From Bedellia somnulentella (taxonomy: Eukaryota > Arthropoda > Insecta > Lepidoptera > Bedelliidae), in the NCBI GenBank assembly GCA_963576735.1, contig OY755197.1, positions 3,236,501 through 3,300,500 on the forward strand: 64,000 nucleotides of DNA, given 5' to 3'. Position 1 is the stretch's first letter; every line of letters begins with the position of its first letter. A model generated the notes under the pieces. That model saw only the letters and a list, made by a program, of their open reading frames with translations. It ran no database searches and was not told the DNA's origin. The position numbers and the translations under genes are program-made. This document shows, in pieces, positions 10,388 to 20,085 of this stretch.

Positions 10388-10528
10388 CTTCACAAGGTGG
10401 ATGTAAATCAACTGTCCAAGTTTCATAGTAAACAATAGGACATCTTAAATTGTACGTATAATACAAGAGCTATATCATCTAATCAGAGATTAAGTTGTCC
10501 TTGTCCGTAAATTAATCAAACCAACTTA
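10388..10528 (+). repeat. Direct repeat H, right copy
   Basis: Partner of 8679-8820. It begins directly beside the mariner right end. Confidence 0.8.
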
Positions 10529-11423
10529 AGCTGGTACACAAAATAATTAATTATTATTAATTAGATTGTATCGTATTCTTATTAATGTTTATTAAAAGTT
10601 GCATAATTAATTACGGATTATTTGATTAGAGTTTATTGGATTGGCTGATTAATCGTTTTTGCCCTTTATGTAATTACTTTGTAAGACGGATGTTTAATTG
10701 GTTTTGGATGCTTCCTAATGGTCTGATATAAGTTATTTCATGAGCCGATTATAAAGTGATAGCTATGTCATTCACTTATTTTGTACAAAAAGAACAACTA
10801 CATTTCTTTTGTGTGAAATAAATAGACATTCCGTTCTTTTCAAAAACAATTTTCTTATTATACATAAAACTTTATTTCTCATCATTATATAAGCTACTGT
10901 CTTTTTAATGTTTATAATAAACATTATTTTTTATGGGTGATTTATTCAGGAGTGGCGATTGATGGTTTCAAGCTACCCAAATAGGAACAACTCGCGTGAT
11001 AATAAGTATATTGTTCATTCAGTAGTTCCTAAACTATTAAAGTATCTTAAAAAAATAAGCTAACCATTTCAGATTGAAACCTAGCTAAATCTTGCATACA
11101 ATTAAAAATTTTCCTATTTCTTATTCAAAAAAACCGTACTATAATTTCCGTTTATCACAAAACTCAGCTCACATCGAACCCTATTCTGGCATTCGTTTGA
11201 AATTCGTGCAATAAATCAGCGACCAGCTTATCGTACCAACAAACTTCTTGACACTGGTCTTCGTGACCGATTACAGAGGGTTGTGTTATTGCTATCCTTT
11301 ATGTAGTTGATACAGAAAATTTTATACCGTGATCCTGACTCATTTTCGTCCGATGTACTATTGTTAACTTTATGTTTAAAAAATTTTATTGATTGATTAA
11401 TATATACCACTTATTTGTTTGCA
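10529..11423. other. AT-rich stretch, nothing recognised
   Basis: Rich in TAATTA-type strings. No gene, repeat boundary or structured RNA was recognised. Confidence 0.4.
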
Positions 11424-11433
11424 TACTTATTAA

Positions 11434-11673
11434 CGTGTAGCGTGGGCTTAGAATATCACTACCCCGTTTTTACCGATGGGTGTACGTAAGAGACGACTAA
11501 CAGTATTGGGACTTTAAAAGGATTTTTTGGCGATGCGGTTGGAGACCCATCACCAACAACCTTTATTTTTACCATCTTTTCCTCACTCACATTTCCAAAA
11601 GTGGCTGAGGAATTTCTAATTCCTTAGCTCTGGCTACCCTTTCTAGGGATTTACAGCCGTGAGTTTATGTATG
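11434..11673 (+). mobile_element. SINE-A, full length with target duplication
   Basis: Plus-strand copy from GTGTAGCGTGGGC to GTGAGTTTATGTATG. TACTTATTAA lies on both sides (11424-11433 and 11674-11683). Confidence 0.88.
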
Positions 11674-11683
11674 TACTTATTAA

Positions 11684-11983
11684 TGTACATTAGTACATAT
11701 ACGCACGCTAATAGTGTCAAGAGTAGGACGATAGATAAATAGAATATATGCTCTCTATGTTTTACATTTAATATTAGACCTGTATGAGTTATGCGTGATC
11801 GTCTCTAAAATTACGATCAATTAATCAATTGAGCTCTGAATGTTTAATTGCCAATTTCTTTTGATCCAACCTTTTCAATCCTAGCCACACTTGTAAGAAA
11901 ACTTTGAGGCTCAATTTTAGTTTACTTCCAATGCAATATAACTATTCTGAAACTTTTTACAACAGTAAAGTTTCAATATGATC
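11684..11983. other. AT-rich stretch, nothing recognised
   Basis: No coding frame or repeat was recognised. Confidence 0.4.
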
Positions 11984-12370
11984 TAATAGCTTAGTGGAAA
12001 TACCAGCGTTTCTATTGCAGGATGCATCTCAAATTTTGAGTTGGGCTTACACCAATGTACATACATACATACATACATAAACTCATGGCTATTAATCCCT
12101 AGAAGAGGTAGCCAGAGCTAAGGAATTAGAAATTGCTCAGTCACTTTTGGAAATGTGAGTAGGGAAAATATGGTAAAAGAATGGTTGTTGGTATGAGTAT
12201 AACACCAATGTGTCATATCTTAAAGCGAGGATGTAATGATGATGAGGAATAACATTGTAAGAAAACTGCATAGCTGAGCTGACAAAACAAGGCGACAGAC
12301 CTGCCCCCATCGGTCACACCCCAGTATCATGTGAATATACTATCTAAGTAAACGTGGGTACTCGGAACAC
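11984..12370 (+). mobile_element. SINE-B, old copy, interrupted by SINE-A
   Basis: Diverged SINE-B: head AATAGCTTAGTGGAAATACC, link GGGCTTACACCAATGT, then after the interruption a central part with AACATTGTAAGAAAACTGCA and GACCTGCCCCC, then AACGTGGGTACTC. The 3' module is lost. A truncated SINE-A at 12059-12201 sits in the ACACCAATGT link. Confidence 0.75.
12059..12201 (-). mobile_element. SINE-A, 5'-truncated, nested in SINE-B
   Basis: Tail at 12059 and 3' half only. ACACCAATGT is present on both sides (12049-12058 and 12202-12211), which marks it as an insertion into SINE-B and gives the order of events. Confidence 0.85.
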
Positions 12371-12610
12371 AACTCGTGGATATTCGGGTTTTCGCAAGTT
12401 ATGTACCATAACTGTAATATTCTATTAAACTAAACAAACTGTAAAAATTACCGTTGAAAGTTTGTGAAAAAAGAAAAACGAATATCCCAAAAGAATAGAA
12501 ACTATAAGAAAAAATTCTGACGTAGAAAATATTGAATTTAATTTGACGATTGTAAAATAAATACACCATGTTGCTGTAATTTTGATACTTTATTGTTAAT
12601 ATTTTGATAG

Positions 12611-12713
12611 ACATACAAACATTCATATACTCACGGCCATAGATCCCAAAAAGAGGTAGCCAGAGCTTCAGAGCTAGAAACTCCACAGCCACATTTGGAA
12701 GTTGAAAGGGGAC
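12611..12713 (-). mobile_element. SINE-A, old 3' fragment
   Basis: CATATACTCACGGCCATAG, GGTAGCCAGAGCTTC, CAGCCACATTTGGAAGTTG; an older variant with TTCAGAGCTAGAAACTCC in the hairpin region. Confidence 0.75.
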
Positions 12714-13205
12714 AAAATGATTACTTAACTTGTTTGTAAAGTGTTTTAACTATTATTAAATCTAACAACTTCCTACCAATTATTTAAAAGCCTCATACAA
12801 ACACCATAACGAGTGAATCACCGATATTAAATTACTGTATAAAATAACTACACAACTCAATCGGTAAAAGCGAATGCAAACAATCCAATAAAAATATTGT
12901 GTCAACAAGTGAAACAGCAGGAAAGCACTCACTGCACAATTTTATAACAAGCACTCAGACAAAGTGGCCCGACAGTCCTACAAACACGCCTATACAACCA
13001 CTACACGACTATTACTGCACATTTACAACAGTAGAGGCTGTATTACAGTTATAATATAGCTTTTTGTGCTATAACAGATTACGGTTATTATTGAAGTAGC
13101 TGGTGTAAAAATGTTGTTACTTCAAGTATTGTTTATCTGAAGAAATGGCAAAGCATGTTAGATATGCTTAAAATTCCTATATTATTATTCTTATAAAGGC
13201 GGGGG
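12714..13205. other. AT-rich stretch, nothing recognised
   Basis: No gene or known repeat was recognised. Confidence 0.4.
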
Positions 13206-13333
13206 TCCGAAGTGAGAAGAATAATGAATGTAAGGGAAGCAAGAGAGTTCTGCCAAGATCGTACTAAGTGGCGATCGATAGTATCTGCCTGCCCCAATGG
13301 GAATAATGGGCGTGAGTATAAGTAAGTAAGTAT
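13206..13333 (+). mobile_element. LINE-R 3' fragment
   Basis: GAGAGTTCTGCCAAGATCGT, AGTGGCGATCGATAGTATC, TGCCCCAATGGGAAT, GGCGTGAGTATAAG and a TAAG tail. These are the LINE-R last codons and 3' module; 5'-truncated. Confidence 0.8.
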
Positions 13334-13519
13334 ATTTAACACACAGAGATCATAATTCATAACTTAAGCCTTGCATTATCGGCTTACATTCAACTGTTCC
13401 CGTAGGTTCCCGTCCCCTGTTCAAACGAAGGGCTGTTAACGGGAAAGTAAGGGTGTAACCGAAAACCCATCACTAGTGATACTTAATTGAACCAACATTT
13501 CCCTTTATAATAAACAAAA

Positions 13520-13799
13520 CATACATACATACATACATATACTCACGGCTATAATTCCCTAGAAGGGGCAGCCAGAGCCAAGGAATCATAAATTCCTCAG
13601 CCACTTTTGGAAGTTGACTGGGGGAAAGGCGGTAAAATAAAGGTTTTTGGTGATGGATCTCCAACTGCATCGCCCAAAAATCCAATAAAAAGCCCCAATA
13701 CCCTTAGTCGCCTCTTACGACACCCGTGGGTAGTAAGGGGTAGTGACATTCTAAGCCGGCACTACACAGCTAAATTAAGGTACAACGTATAAATTCACA
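13520..13799 (-). mobile_element. SINE-A, full length with extra 5' sequence
   Basis: Minus-strand copy whose 5' module ends near 13771 (GGCACTACACAGC). The 13-bp duplication ATAATAAACAAAA is perfect (13507-13519, 13800-13812), so about 28 bp beyond the usual 5' end belong to the insert. The same extra sequence, with one visible change, precedes the next copy at 13871. Confidence 0.87.
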
Positions 13800-13870
13800 A
13801 TAATAAACAAAAGCAGAGGTACATATTCGATTTCGAAGCTTTGCTATGGTTTAAGTTTAAAAATAACTTA

Positions 13871-14137
13871 ATACGTTGTTCCTTAATTTAGCTGTGTAGT
13901 GCTGGCTTAGAATAGCACTACCCCATTTCTTTCGGTGGGTGTACGTTAGAGGCGACTAACCATATTGGGGCTTTTAAGGGATTTTTGGGCGATGCGGTAG
14001 GAGACCCATCACCGACATCCTTTATTTCACCACCTTTTCCCCACGCAACTTCCAAAAGTGTCTGTGAAATTTCTGATTCCCTAGATCTGGCTACCCCTTC
14101 AAGGGATTTTAGCCATGTATATAAGTATGTATGTGTG
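13871..14137 (+). mobile_element. SINE-A, full length, head to head with previous copy
   Basis: Starts ATACGTTGTTCCTTAATTTA, then GCTGTGTAGTGC, and runs to a GTATGTATG tail. With 13520-13799 it forms an inverted pair about 70 bp apart. Confidence 0.85.
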
Positions 14138-14217
14138 TTGTACCTAAAATTTATTGCTTAAAAACCTCAAAGGTACGTAGTTATTTATATTTTTATATTG
14201 CTGTGTGCTCATCACTA

Positions 14218-14338
14218 ATCATCATTTATTTTACAATCTTTTCCCCTCTTAACTTCTAAAAGTCTCCCAAGAATTTAAAATTTTAAAGCTTTGGCAATTC
14301 GTTTTTGGGATAATAAGCCGTGATTATATGTATGCAAA
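14218..14338 (+). mobile_element. SINE-A, degenerate 3' part
   Basis: ATCTTTTCCCCTCTTAACTT, AAAAGTCTCCCAAGAATTT and AAGCCGTGATTATATGTATG follow the SINE-A order, with many changes. Confidence 0.6.
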
Positions 14339-14861
14339 TCTAAAGTGAAACTTAAAACGGTAGGCAGGAACGATACATTTATTTCTCTGTTGATAAGTTG
14401 TAATACATTTTCATTTACCAATTTATACTTATTATCTGAGCTTTACCTGAGCTGCCCAGAGTCTTTTTTTCAAGTTCAATAGACTTCATCAGACAAAAAC
14501 TACTTACGTTGACGAACAGAAGACATAATCAGAAGAAATCAGACGAATTAGTATTTAAACTTACCCTTTTAGATTAATAGGATACACAGTTTATATAATT
14601 TACATTTGTTCTTTATACTGAATTATCTTGTGTAAGCAATCCTTCAAGTAACATGAGATACAATTAATGCTGAACGTAGGCAAAATGATGAAACAAGAAT
14701 GTATAACATGATTCATGTGGAATTCTCGGAAGGCCCCTAATAGGTTGCCTTCAGGAAATCATTCCTTTGAATAACATAACTCATCAAAAGACTATTTTTG
14801 GTAGCGTGCATGTGTAAATATTAATATAGAACGATATTTACAAAACGTACATATAAACGTA
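14339..14861. other. AT-rich stretch, nothing recognised
   Basis: No gene or repeat was recognised. Confidence 0.4.
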
Positions 14862-15103
14862 CTATGTAGTGTCGGCTTAGAATAGCACTACCCCATTTCT
14901 TCCGGTGGGTGTACGTAAGAGGCGACTAACGGTATTGGGGCTTTTAAGGGATTTTTGGGCGATGAGGTTGGAGACCCATCACCAACAACCTTTATTTTAC
15001 CATCTTTTCCCCACTAAACTTTCCGAAAGTGGCTGAGGAATTTCTAATTCCTTAGCTCTGGCTACCCCATCTAGGGATTTATAACCGTGAGTATATGTAT
15101 GTT
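14862..15103 (+). mobile_element. SINE-A, full length
   Basis: TATGTAGTGTCGGCTTAG to GTGAGTATATGTATG. The next SINE-A, in opposite orientation, begins within 5 bp. Confidence 0.87.
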
Positions 15104-15107
15104 ATTA

Positions 15108-15333
15108 ATTACGGCCATAAATCCCTAAAAGAAGTAGCCAGAGCCTCAGAATAAGAAATTTCTCAGCCATTTTTGGAAGTTAGGGTGTAGAAGATTGTAC
15201 GAGTAAGGTTCTTGGTAATGGGTCTCCAACCACTCCGCCCAAAAAGATCTTACGAAGCCCCAACACCCTTCGCCTCTTACAATCAACCATGGTAAGAAAT
15301 GGTGTTTTACTATTCTAAGCCGGCACTACACAG
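15108..15333 (-). mobile_element. SINE-A, diverged, tail to tail with previous copy
   Basis: ACGGCCATAAATCCC at the left, GGCACTACACAGC at the right. TTATTAAT occurs at both edges and may be a short target duplication. Confidence 0.78.
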
Positions 15334-15368
15334 CTTAATAATTATTAATAAGAGATATATACCCTCTC

Positions 15369-15478
15369 AACGAAGCTAGAGAGTTTGGCCAGGATCGTAC
15401 AAAGTGGCAATCGATAGTTTCTGCCAACCCCAATGGGAACTAACGGCGTGAGAATATGTTTACATATATTATGTATGT
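15369..15478 (+). mobile_element. LINE-R 3' fragment
   Basis: GAAGCTAGAGAGTTTGGCCA, AAGTGGCAATCGATAG, CAACCCCAATGGGAACTAAC, GGCGTGAGAATATG. Confidence 0.8.
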
Positions 15479-15535
15479 ACTCTCTCAACAGCTGGAAGCT
15501 ACCATATGTCACTGAGCTGTCAACTGCTAGTAGCT

Positions 15536-16135
15536 CTTTTGATTGTATACGTGTGTATTGTGTATTGGTATTGTACAAAGCCTTGTATATGTTCAAACGA
15601 AACTGTGGTTTGCTACGCAGCTGTAGCTTACAACATAACATAACATAACATAACATAATATAAACGTTCACGCCGAATTTCCCCGAAGGGGTTGGCAGAG
15701 GTGCTAATACTTCTGAACATCACGAGACTTTGTCACCTGGTGTTCAGAGTACCCACGTTTTGCATGGACAATGTACTCACGTGATTGGGGCAGGCCTATC
15801 GCCGTTTTGTACGAATACACTGTCACATGACTAGGTACAACTCAGCCATGTGGGTTTCCTCGCGATGTTTTCCCTCACTGTTAACAACCATGATAAATTA
15901 ACCACACATGTCTTTAGAAAAGACAAATTGGTGTAGGCCCGACCCGGGATTTGAACACTAGTCGCTTGCACGTTAACCGGTGTTCTACCCATTGAGCTAT
16001 CACGTGTCGTCGAGCTTACAACAGTCTTAGATATTTGCTAAAACATCGAATATGTTCCCGTTTGAATTCTATAGTTACTTTGAAATACAACAAAGTTGAT
16101 TCATTTTTAAAGTAATTTACGGAAAAGTTCATACA
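15536..16135 (+). repeat. Repeat D, copy 1, interrupted by SINE-B
   Basis: ACTGTGGTTTGCTACGCAGC and TGTAGCTTACAACA before the SINE-B at 15636-16012; GTCTTAGATATTTGCTAAAA and TTTGAAATACAACAAAGTTG after it. The same blocks recur uninterrupted at 17838-17968 and 18889-19100. Confidence 0.8.
15636..16012 (-). mobile_element. SINE-B, subfamily 2, full length with target duplication
   Basis: Tail AACATAACATAAC on the left, 3' module GAATTTCCCCGAAGGGGTTG, central domain, and tRNA head ending TGAGCTATCACGTG on the right. AGCTTACAACA is duplicated (15625-15635, 16013-16023) from repeat D. Confidence 0.92.
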
Positions 16136-16300
16136 AGCAAATGATCGATTTCGAATATCATAGCCAAATAACAGGACTTTTTTGTCGCCGTATTTGTCGC
16201 ATTATTTTAATGATTGTAATTTAAATCTTTTTGTTCATGCAAACCTCATGTGGGGATTATTACTAATAAATAAAGAATAAATAAAGGAAAGAAAAATTTC

Positions 16301-16373
16301 GACACTGGCGGGATTCGAACCCGCGACCTCGGGTATACGCCCCCATCGCTCTTGCCAATTGAGCTACCGTGTC
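16301..16373 (-). pseudogene. tRNA-like sequence, array unit 1
   Basis: Minus strand: GACACGG start, D-arm TAGCTCAATTGGCAAGAGC with a 4-bp stem, T-arm GCGGGTTCGAATCCCGC with a perfect 5-bp stem, and an acceptor pairing at five of seven positions. The anticodon stem is poor, so it is not called a tRNA gene. It has good A- and B-box matches for Pol III. Confidence 0.7.
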
Positions 16374-16614
16374 AATGGCTGCCAGCGCGAAATTCTTCTA
16401 TCCTTTATTTCTTTTACACGTTTTAGTAGTGTTTGCGTTTCCTACCTCCGAAATTTTTACTAATTCGGAAGGCCACTTGTCTATCTTTTCAGATAGAATG
16501 CAAATGTTGAAGACGCCTAACTTTCACACAATTTATATCTTTTTGTTCATGAAAACCTCATGTGGGGATTATTACTAATAAATAAAGAATAAATAAAGGA
16601 AAGAAAAATTTTCA

Positions 16615-16687
16615 GACACTGGCGGGATTCGAACCCGCGACCTCGGGTATACGCCCCCGTCGCTCTTGCCAATTGAGTTACCGTGTC
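16615..16687 (-). pseudogene. tRNA-like sequence, array unit 2
   Basis: As unit 1 but with TAACTC in the D-arm, which weakens that stem. T-arm intact. Confidence 0.7.
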
Positions 16688-16928
16688 AATGGCTGCCAGA
16701 GCGAAATTCTTCTATCCTTTATTTCTTTTACACGTTTTAGTAGTGTGTGCGTTTCCTACCTCCGAATTTTTTACTAATTCGGAAGGCCACTTGTCTATCT
16801 TTTCAGATAGAATGCAAATGTTGAAGACGCCTAACTTTCACACAATTTAAATCTTTTTGTTCATGAAAACCTCATGTGGGGATTATTACTAATAAATAAA
16901 AAATAAATAAAGGAAAGAAAAATGTTTA

Positions 16929-17001
16929 GACACTGACGGGATTCGAACCCGCGACCTCGGGTATACGCCCCCGTCGCTCTTGCCAATTGAGCTACCGTGT
17001 C
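16929..17001 (-). pseudogene. tRNA-like sequence, array unit 3
   Basis: D-arm and T-arm intact. It has CCCGTCAGTGTC at the 3' side, a change shared with unit 5. Confidence 0.7.
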
Positions 17002-17242
17002 AATGGCTGCTGGCGCGAAATTCTTCTATCCTTTATTTCTTTTACACGTTTTAGTAGTGTTTGCGTTTCCTACCTCCGAATTTTTTACTAATTCGGAAGG
17101 CCACTTGTCTATCTTTTCAGATAGAATGCAAATGTTGAAGACGCCTAACTTTCACACAATTTATATCTTTTTGTTCATGAAAACCTCATGTGGGGATTAT
17201 TACTAATAAATAAAGAATAAATAAAGGAAAGAAAAATTTTCA

Positions 17243-17315
17243 GACACTGGCGGGATTCGAACCCGCGACCTCGGGTATACGCCCCCGTCGCTCTTGCCAA
17301 TTGAGTTACCGTGTC
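17243..17315 (-). pseudogene. tRNA-like sequence, array unit 4
   Basis: Carries the TAACTC D-arm change of unit 2. Confidence 0.7.
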
Positions 17316-17556
17316 AATGACTGCCAGAGCGAAATTCTTCTATCCTTTATTTCTTTTACACGTTTTAGTAGTGTGTGCGTTTCCTACCTCCGAATTTTTT
17401 ACTAATTCGGAAGGCCACTTGTCTATCTTTTCAGATAGAATGCAAATGTTGAAGACGCCTAACTTTCACACAATTTATATCTTTTTGTTCATGAAAACCT
17501 CATGTGGGGATTATTACTAATAAATAAAAAATAAATAAAGGAAAGAAAAATGTTTA

Positions 17557-17629
17557 GACACTGACGGGATTCGAACCCGCGACCTCGGGTATACGCCCCC
17601 GTCGCTCTTGCCAATTGAGCTACCATGTC
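17557..17629 (-). pseudogene. tRNA-like sequence, array unit 5
   Basis: As unit 3, with GACATGG instead of GACACGG at the start. Confidence 0.7.
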
Positions 17630-17837
17630 AATGGCTGCCAGCGCGAAATTCTTCTATCCTTTATTTCTTTTACACGTTTTAGTAGTGTGTGCGTTTCCTA
17701 CCTCCGATTTTTTTACTGATTCGGAAGGCCATAATATAATAAGACTAATAAGTAAAAAATTAACTTAATCGGTGCCACTCGTAAGCGCCGGTTTCCTCGT
17801 AAATGACATATCTAACGTTTTTTAATCTATGGCCATG

Positions 17838-17968
17838 TAGCTGTACAAACGAAACTGTGGTTTGCTACGCAGCTGCAGCTTACAACAGTTAATCTTGTCT
17901 CAAGTATAGCGCCTCTAAGATATTTGCTAAAGCAAGGGATATGTTTCCATTTAATTCTATATATTCCG
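17838..17968 (+). repeat. Repeat D, composite array unit 1
   Basis: ACTGTGGTTTGCTACGCAGC, CTTACAACAGTTAATCTTG, TTCCATTTAATTCTATATAT, leading directly into a SINE-A-like part. Confidence 0.8.
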
Positions 17969-18173
17969 TGAAGGGCCGGCTTAGAATGTCAATACCCCTT
18001 CTACCCACGGGTGTCGTAAGAGGCGCGTATAGGGTTTTTGGGCGATGCAGTTGGAGATGTATCACCATTGATACCTTATTTCTACTTTTTCCCCACTTAT
18101 CTTCCAAAAGTGGCAGAGGACTTTCGAGCTCTAATGCTCTGGCTACCCCTTTTTGGGATTCATGGCCGTGAGT
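17969..18173 (+). mobile_element. SINE-A, old variant in composite array unit 1
   Basis: GGCCGGCTTAGAATGTCAA to ATTCATGGCCGTGAG, with a middle deletion. It joins repeat D at GTATTGCTGTT on the right. Confidence 0.8.
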
Positions 18174-18305
18174 ATTGCTGTTCCAGAAAGCCGTGAATAC
18201 GTTCAAAGGAGACTGTGGTTTGCTACGCAGCTGTAGCTTACAACAGTTAATTAAGTCTCCAGTATAGGCCTCTAGCAATGGATAAGTAACCATTTGAATT
18301 CTATA
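18174..18305 (+). repeat. Repeat D, composite array unit 2
   Basis: ACTGTGGTTTGCTACGCAGC and CTTACAACAGTTAATTAAG. The unit is interrupted by SINE-B at 18306. Confidence 0.8.
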
Positions 18306-18680
18306 GATATATAGCAACCGTGATAGCCCAGTGGGTAGAACACTCGGTTATCGTGCAAACGACTAGTGTTCAAATCCTGGGTCCGGCCTACACCAATTTG
18401 TCTTTGATAAAGACATATGTGTGGTTAATTTATCATGGTTGTTAACGGTGAGGGAAAACATCGCGAGGAAACCCACATGGCTGAGTTGTACTTAGTCATG
18501 TGACAGTGTATTCGTACAAAACGGCGATAGGCCTGCCCCCTATCACGTGAGTACACTGTCCATGCAAAACGTGGGTACTCTGAACACCAGGTGACAAAGT
18601 CACATGATGTTCAGAAGTATTAGTACCTCTGCCAACCCCTTCGGGGATATTCGGCGTGAACGTTTATGCTATTATTATTA
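18306..18680 (+). mobile_element. SINE-B, subfamily 2, full length with target duplication
   Basis: Head GTGATAGCCCAGTGGGTAGA and GTGTTCAAATCC; central AACATCGCGAGGAAACCC; end AACCCCTTCGGGGATATTCG and GGCGTGAACGTTTATG. TTGAATTCTATA lies at 18294-18305 and 18681-18692. Confidence 0.92.
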
Positions 18681-18692
18681 TTGAATTCTATA

Positions 18693-18888
18693 TATTCCAT
18701 GTAGTGCCGGCTTAGAATGTCATTATGGGGCTTTTTAAGTGGTTTTAAGGCGATGCGGTATGAGACCCATCGCTATCGATACTTTATTTCTACCATCATG
18801 TCCTCTATCAACTTCCAAATTTGCCTGAGGGGTTTCTAGGTCTAATGTTCTGGCTACCCCTATTTGGGATTTATGGCCGTGAGTATTG
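18693..18888 (+). mobile_element. SINE-A, old variant in composite array unit 2
   Basis: GTAGTGCCGGCTTAGAATGT to GGGATTTATGGCCGTGAG. Same D to SINE-A junction (CTATATATTCC) and exit (GTATTGCTGTT) as unit 1. Confidence 0.8.
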
Positions 18889-19100
18889 CTGTTACAAAAC
18901 GCCATGTATCTGTGCAAATGAAACTGTGGTTTGCTACGCAGCTGCAGCTTACAACAGTTAATATTGTCTCAAGTACAGCGCCTCTAAGATATTTGGTGAG
19001 GCAGCGGATATGTTTCCATATTAATTGTATTATAACTTTGAAATACACCAAAGTTGATGAATTGCATTTCATTTTACGAAAAAAACAAACAAGCGATTGA
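18889..19100 (+). repeat. Repeat D, composite array unit 3
   Basis: ACTGTGGTTTGCTACGCAGC, CTTACAACAGTTAATATTG, TTTGAAATACACCAAAGTTG; the last block is also found in copy 1 near 16078. Confidence 0.8.
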
Positions 19101-19138
19101 TTGGTTTTAATGAAATGTGAACTAATAATAGTGTAACT

Positions 19139-19229
19139 AATAAATAAAGAATAAATAAAGGAAAGAAAAATTTTTCGACACAGGCGGTCGAAAAAAAAAT
19201 ATTCTATCCTTTATTTATTCTTTATTTAT
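19139..19229. repeat. Palindrome from satellite T fragments
   Basis: ACTAATAAATAAAGAATAAA and AAAGG on the left match, inverted, CCTTTATTTATTC and TTTATTTATTAGT on the right, around a core with TCGACACAGGCGGTCGA. Two satellite T ends fused head to head. A long hairpin could form. Confidence 0.75.
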
Positions 19230-19231
19230 TA

Positions 19232-19876
19232 GTAACTAGTGGATCGGCCCAGCTTCGCACGGGTAGCGTAGTTTTAAAAATGTCTGACGTTTCTTCAATC
19301 ACTGCTCAACCTTTGTGAAATTTAGCGCAACTTATAGCACTCCTGAATAGTATATACAACCGGCTATCTTTTGCGCGCGCAACCATTGGGACGTGATGGC
19401 TTATTTCATGTATAAGTTTGGTGTTTCTATACCGATTTCTATGATTCTTTTTTTTTGGATAGGTAATAATGTAAACTTTTTTAAATGAGATATGAATGAG
19501 AGAACTATAAATGTAAGAGTAAACAAATATAATCAGAATGCTCCGAACTGCTAAGCTATCAGGAGTTACACGTGTTATTGTGAGTCAGCCATAAAAGATA
19601 GACATATGCTGTCCTAGATATTTTTTTAGACAATTTTATGTTAAATATTTTCGTCATACATGATTTCTATGTAACTATAACCATTAAGGCTGCACACGCG
19701 ACGGAAGCTTAAAAAATGGAGTAACTTCTCCCGTTTTCCCAGAATTTCCAAAAATTCCCGTTCAATATTCTGCTGAAAAGTATACTATAACCTGCCCAAA
19801 AGTATGAAGAACAATTGTGCCAAGTTTCGTTAAAATCCGTCGAGTAGTTTTTGTTTCCATAAGGAACATACAAACC

Positions 19877-19914
<38 letters not shown>

Positions 19915-20028
19915 AATTTTACTGATTGCATTTTTGGCTACCACTAATCACCCCCTGATAGTTATTTTGAAAATATATTTAATGTACAGAATTGACCTCT
20001 CTACAGATTTATTATAAGTATAGATATA
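19232..20028 (+). repeat. Insect-type interspersed repeat, ~800 bp
   Basis: Begins ACTAGTGGATCGGCCCAGCT followed by TCGCACGGG and ends TTTATTATAAGTATAGAT, with GTGCCAAGTTTCGTTAAAAT and a CAGA run before the end. These boundary phrases are ones I remember from widespread insect repeats. No open frame is preserved. Confidence 0.6.
19876..19913 (+). repeat. CAGA microsatellite
   Basis: About nine CAGA units inside the interspersed repeat. Confidence 0.9.
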
Positions 20029-20085
20029 GATAATAAGTAATAATCCCCACATGAGGTTTTCATGAACAAAAAGATTAAAATTTAT
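20029..20085 (-). repeat. Satellite T fragment
   Basis: AATAATCCCCACATGAGG and TTTTCATGAACAAAAAGAT match the satellite T body. With 19139-19229 it shows that the repeat at 19232-20028 lies within satellite T sequence. Confidence 0.75.

Larger units (their letters stand above)
16217..17732 (-). repeat. 314-bp tandem array with tRNA-like core (satellite T)
   Basis: Nearly five units of exactly 314 bp: the tRNA-like starts lie at 16301, 16615, 16929, 17243 and 17557. Read on the minus strand, each unit is a tRNA-like sequence, an AT-rich CCTTTATTTATTC block and a ~200-bp body. Units 2 and 4 share GAGTTACC and AGAGCGAAATTC, while units 3 and 5 share TTTAGACACTGACGGG, so a 628-bp dimer was itself duplicated. 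The last unit is cut at about 17732. The body holds a frame of ~69 codons open in three units, but it is not supported as a gene. Confidence 0.93.

Noticed and set aside
8679..10528. Repeat H copies as LTRs of an element
   Set aside because: No LTR-type ends or primer site; the mariner between them has its own inverted ends and TA duplication.
16369..17520. Three near-identical 69-codon frames with a signal-peptide-like start
   Set aside because: They lie in the tandem array and are alike only because the units are alike. In unit 2 the frame stops early and no other support for translation is seen.
16301..17629. Five tRNA genes
   Set aside because: D- and T-arms fit, but the anticodon stem and part of the acceptor stem do not pair properly. 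They are better seen as tRNA-derived repeats.
16217..17732. CRISPR-like array
   Set aside because: The units are 314 bp without short repeats and unique spacers, and the genome is animal.
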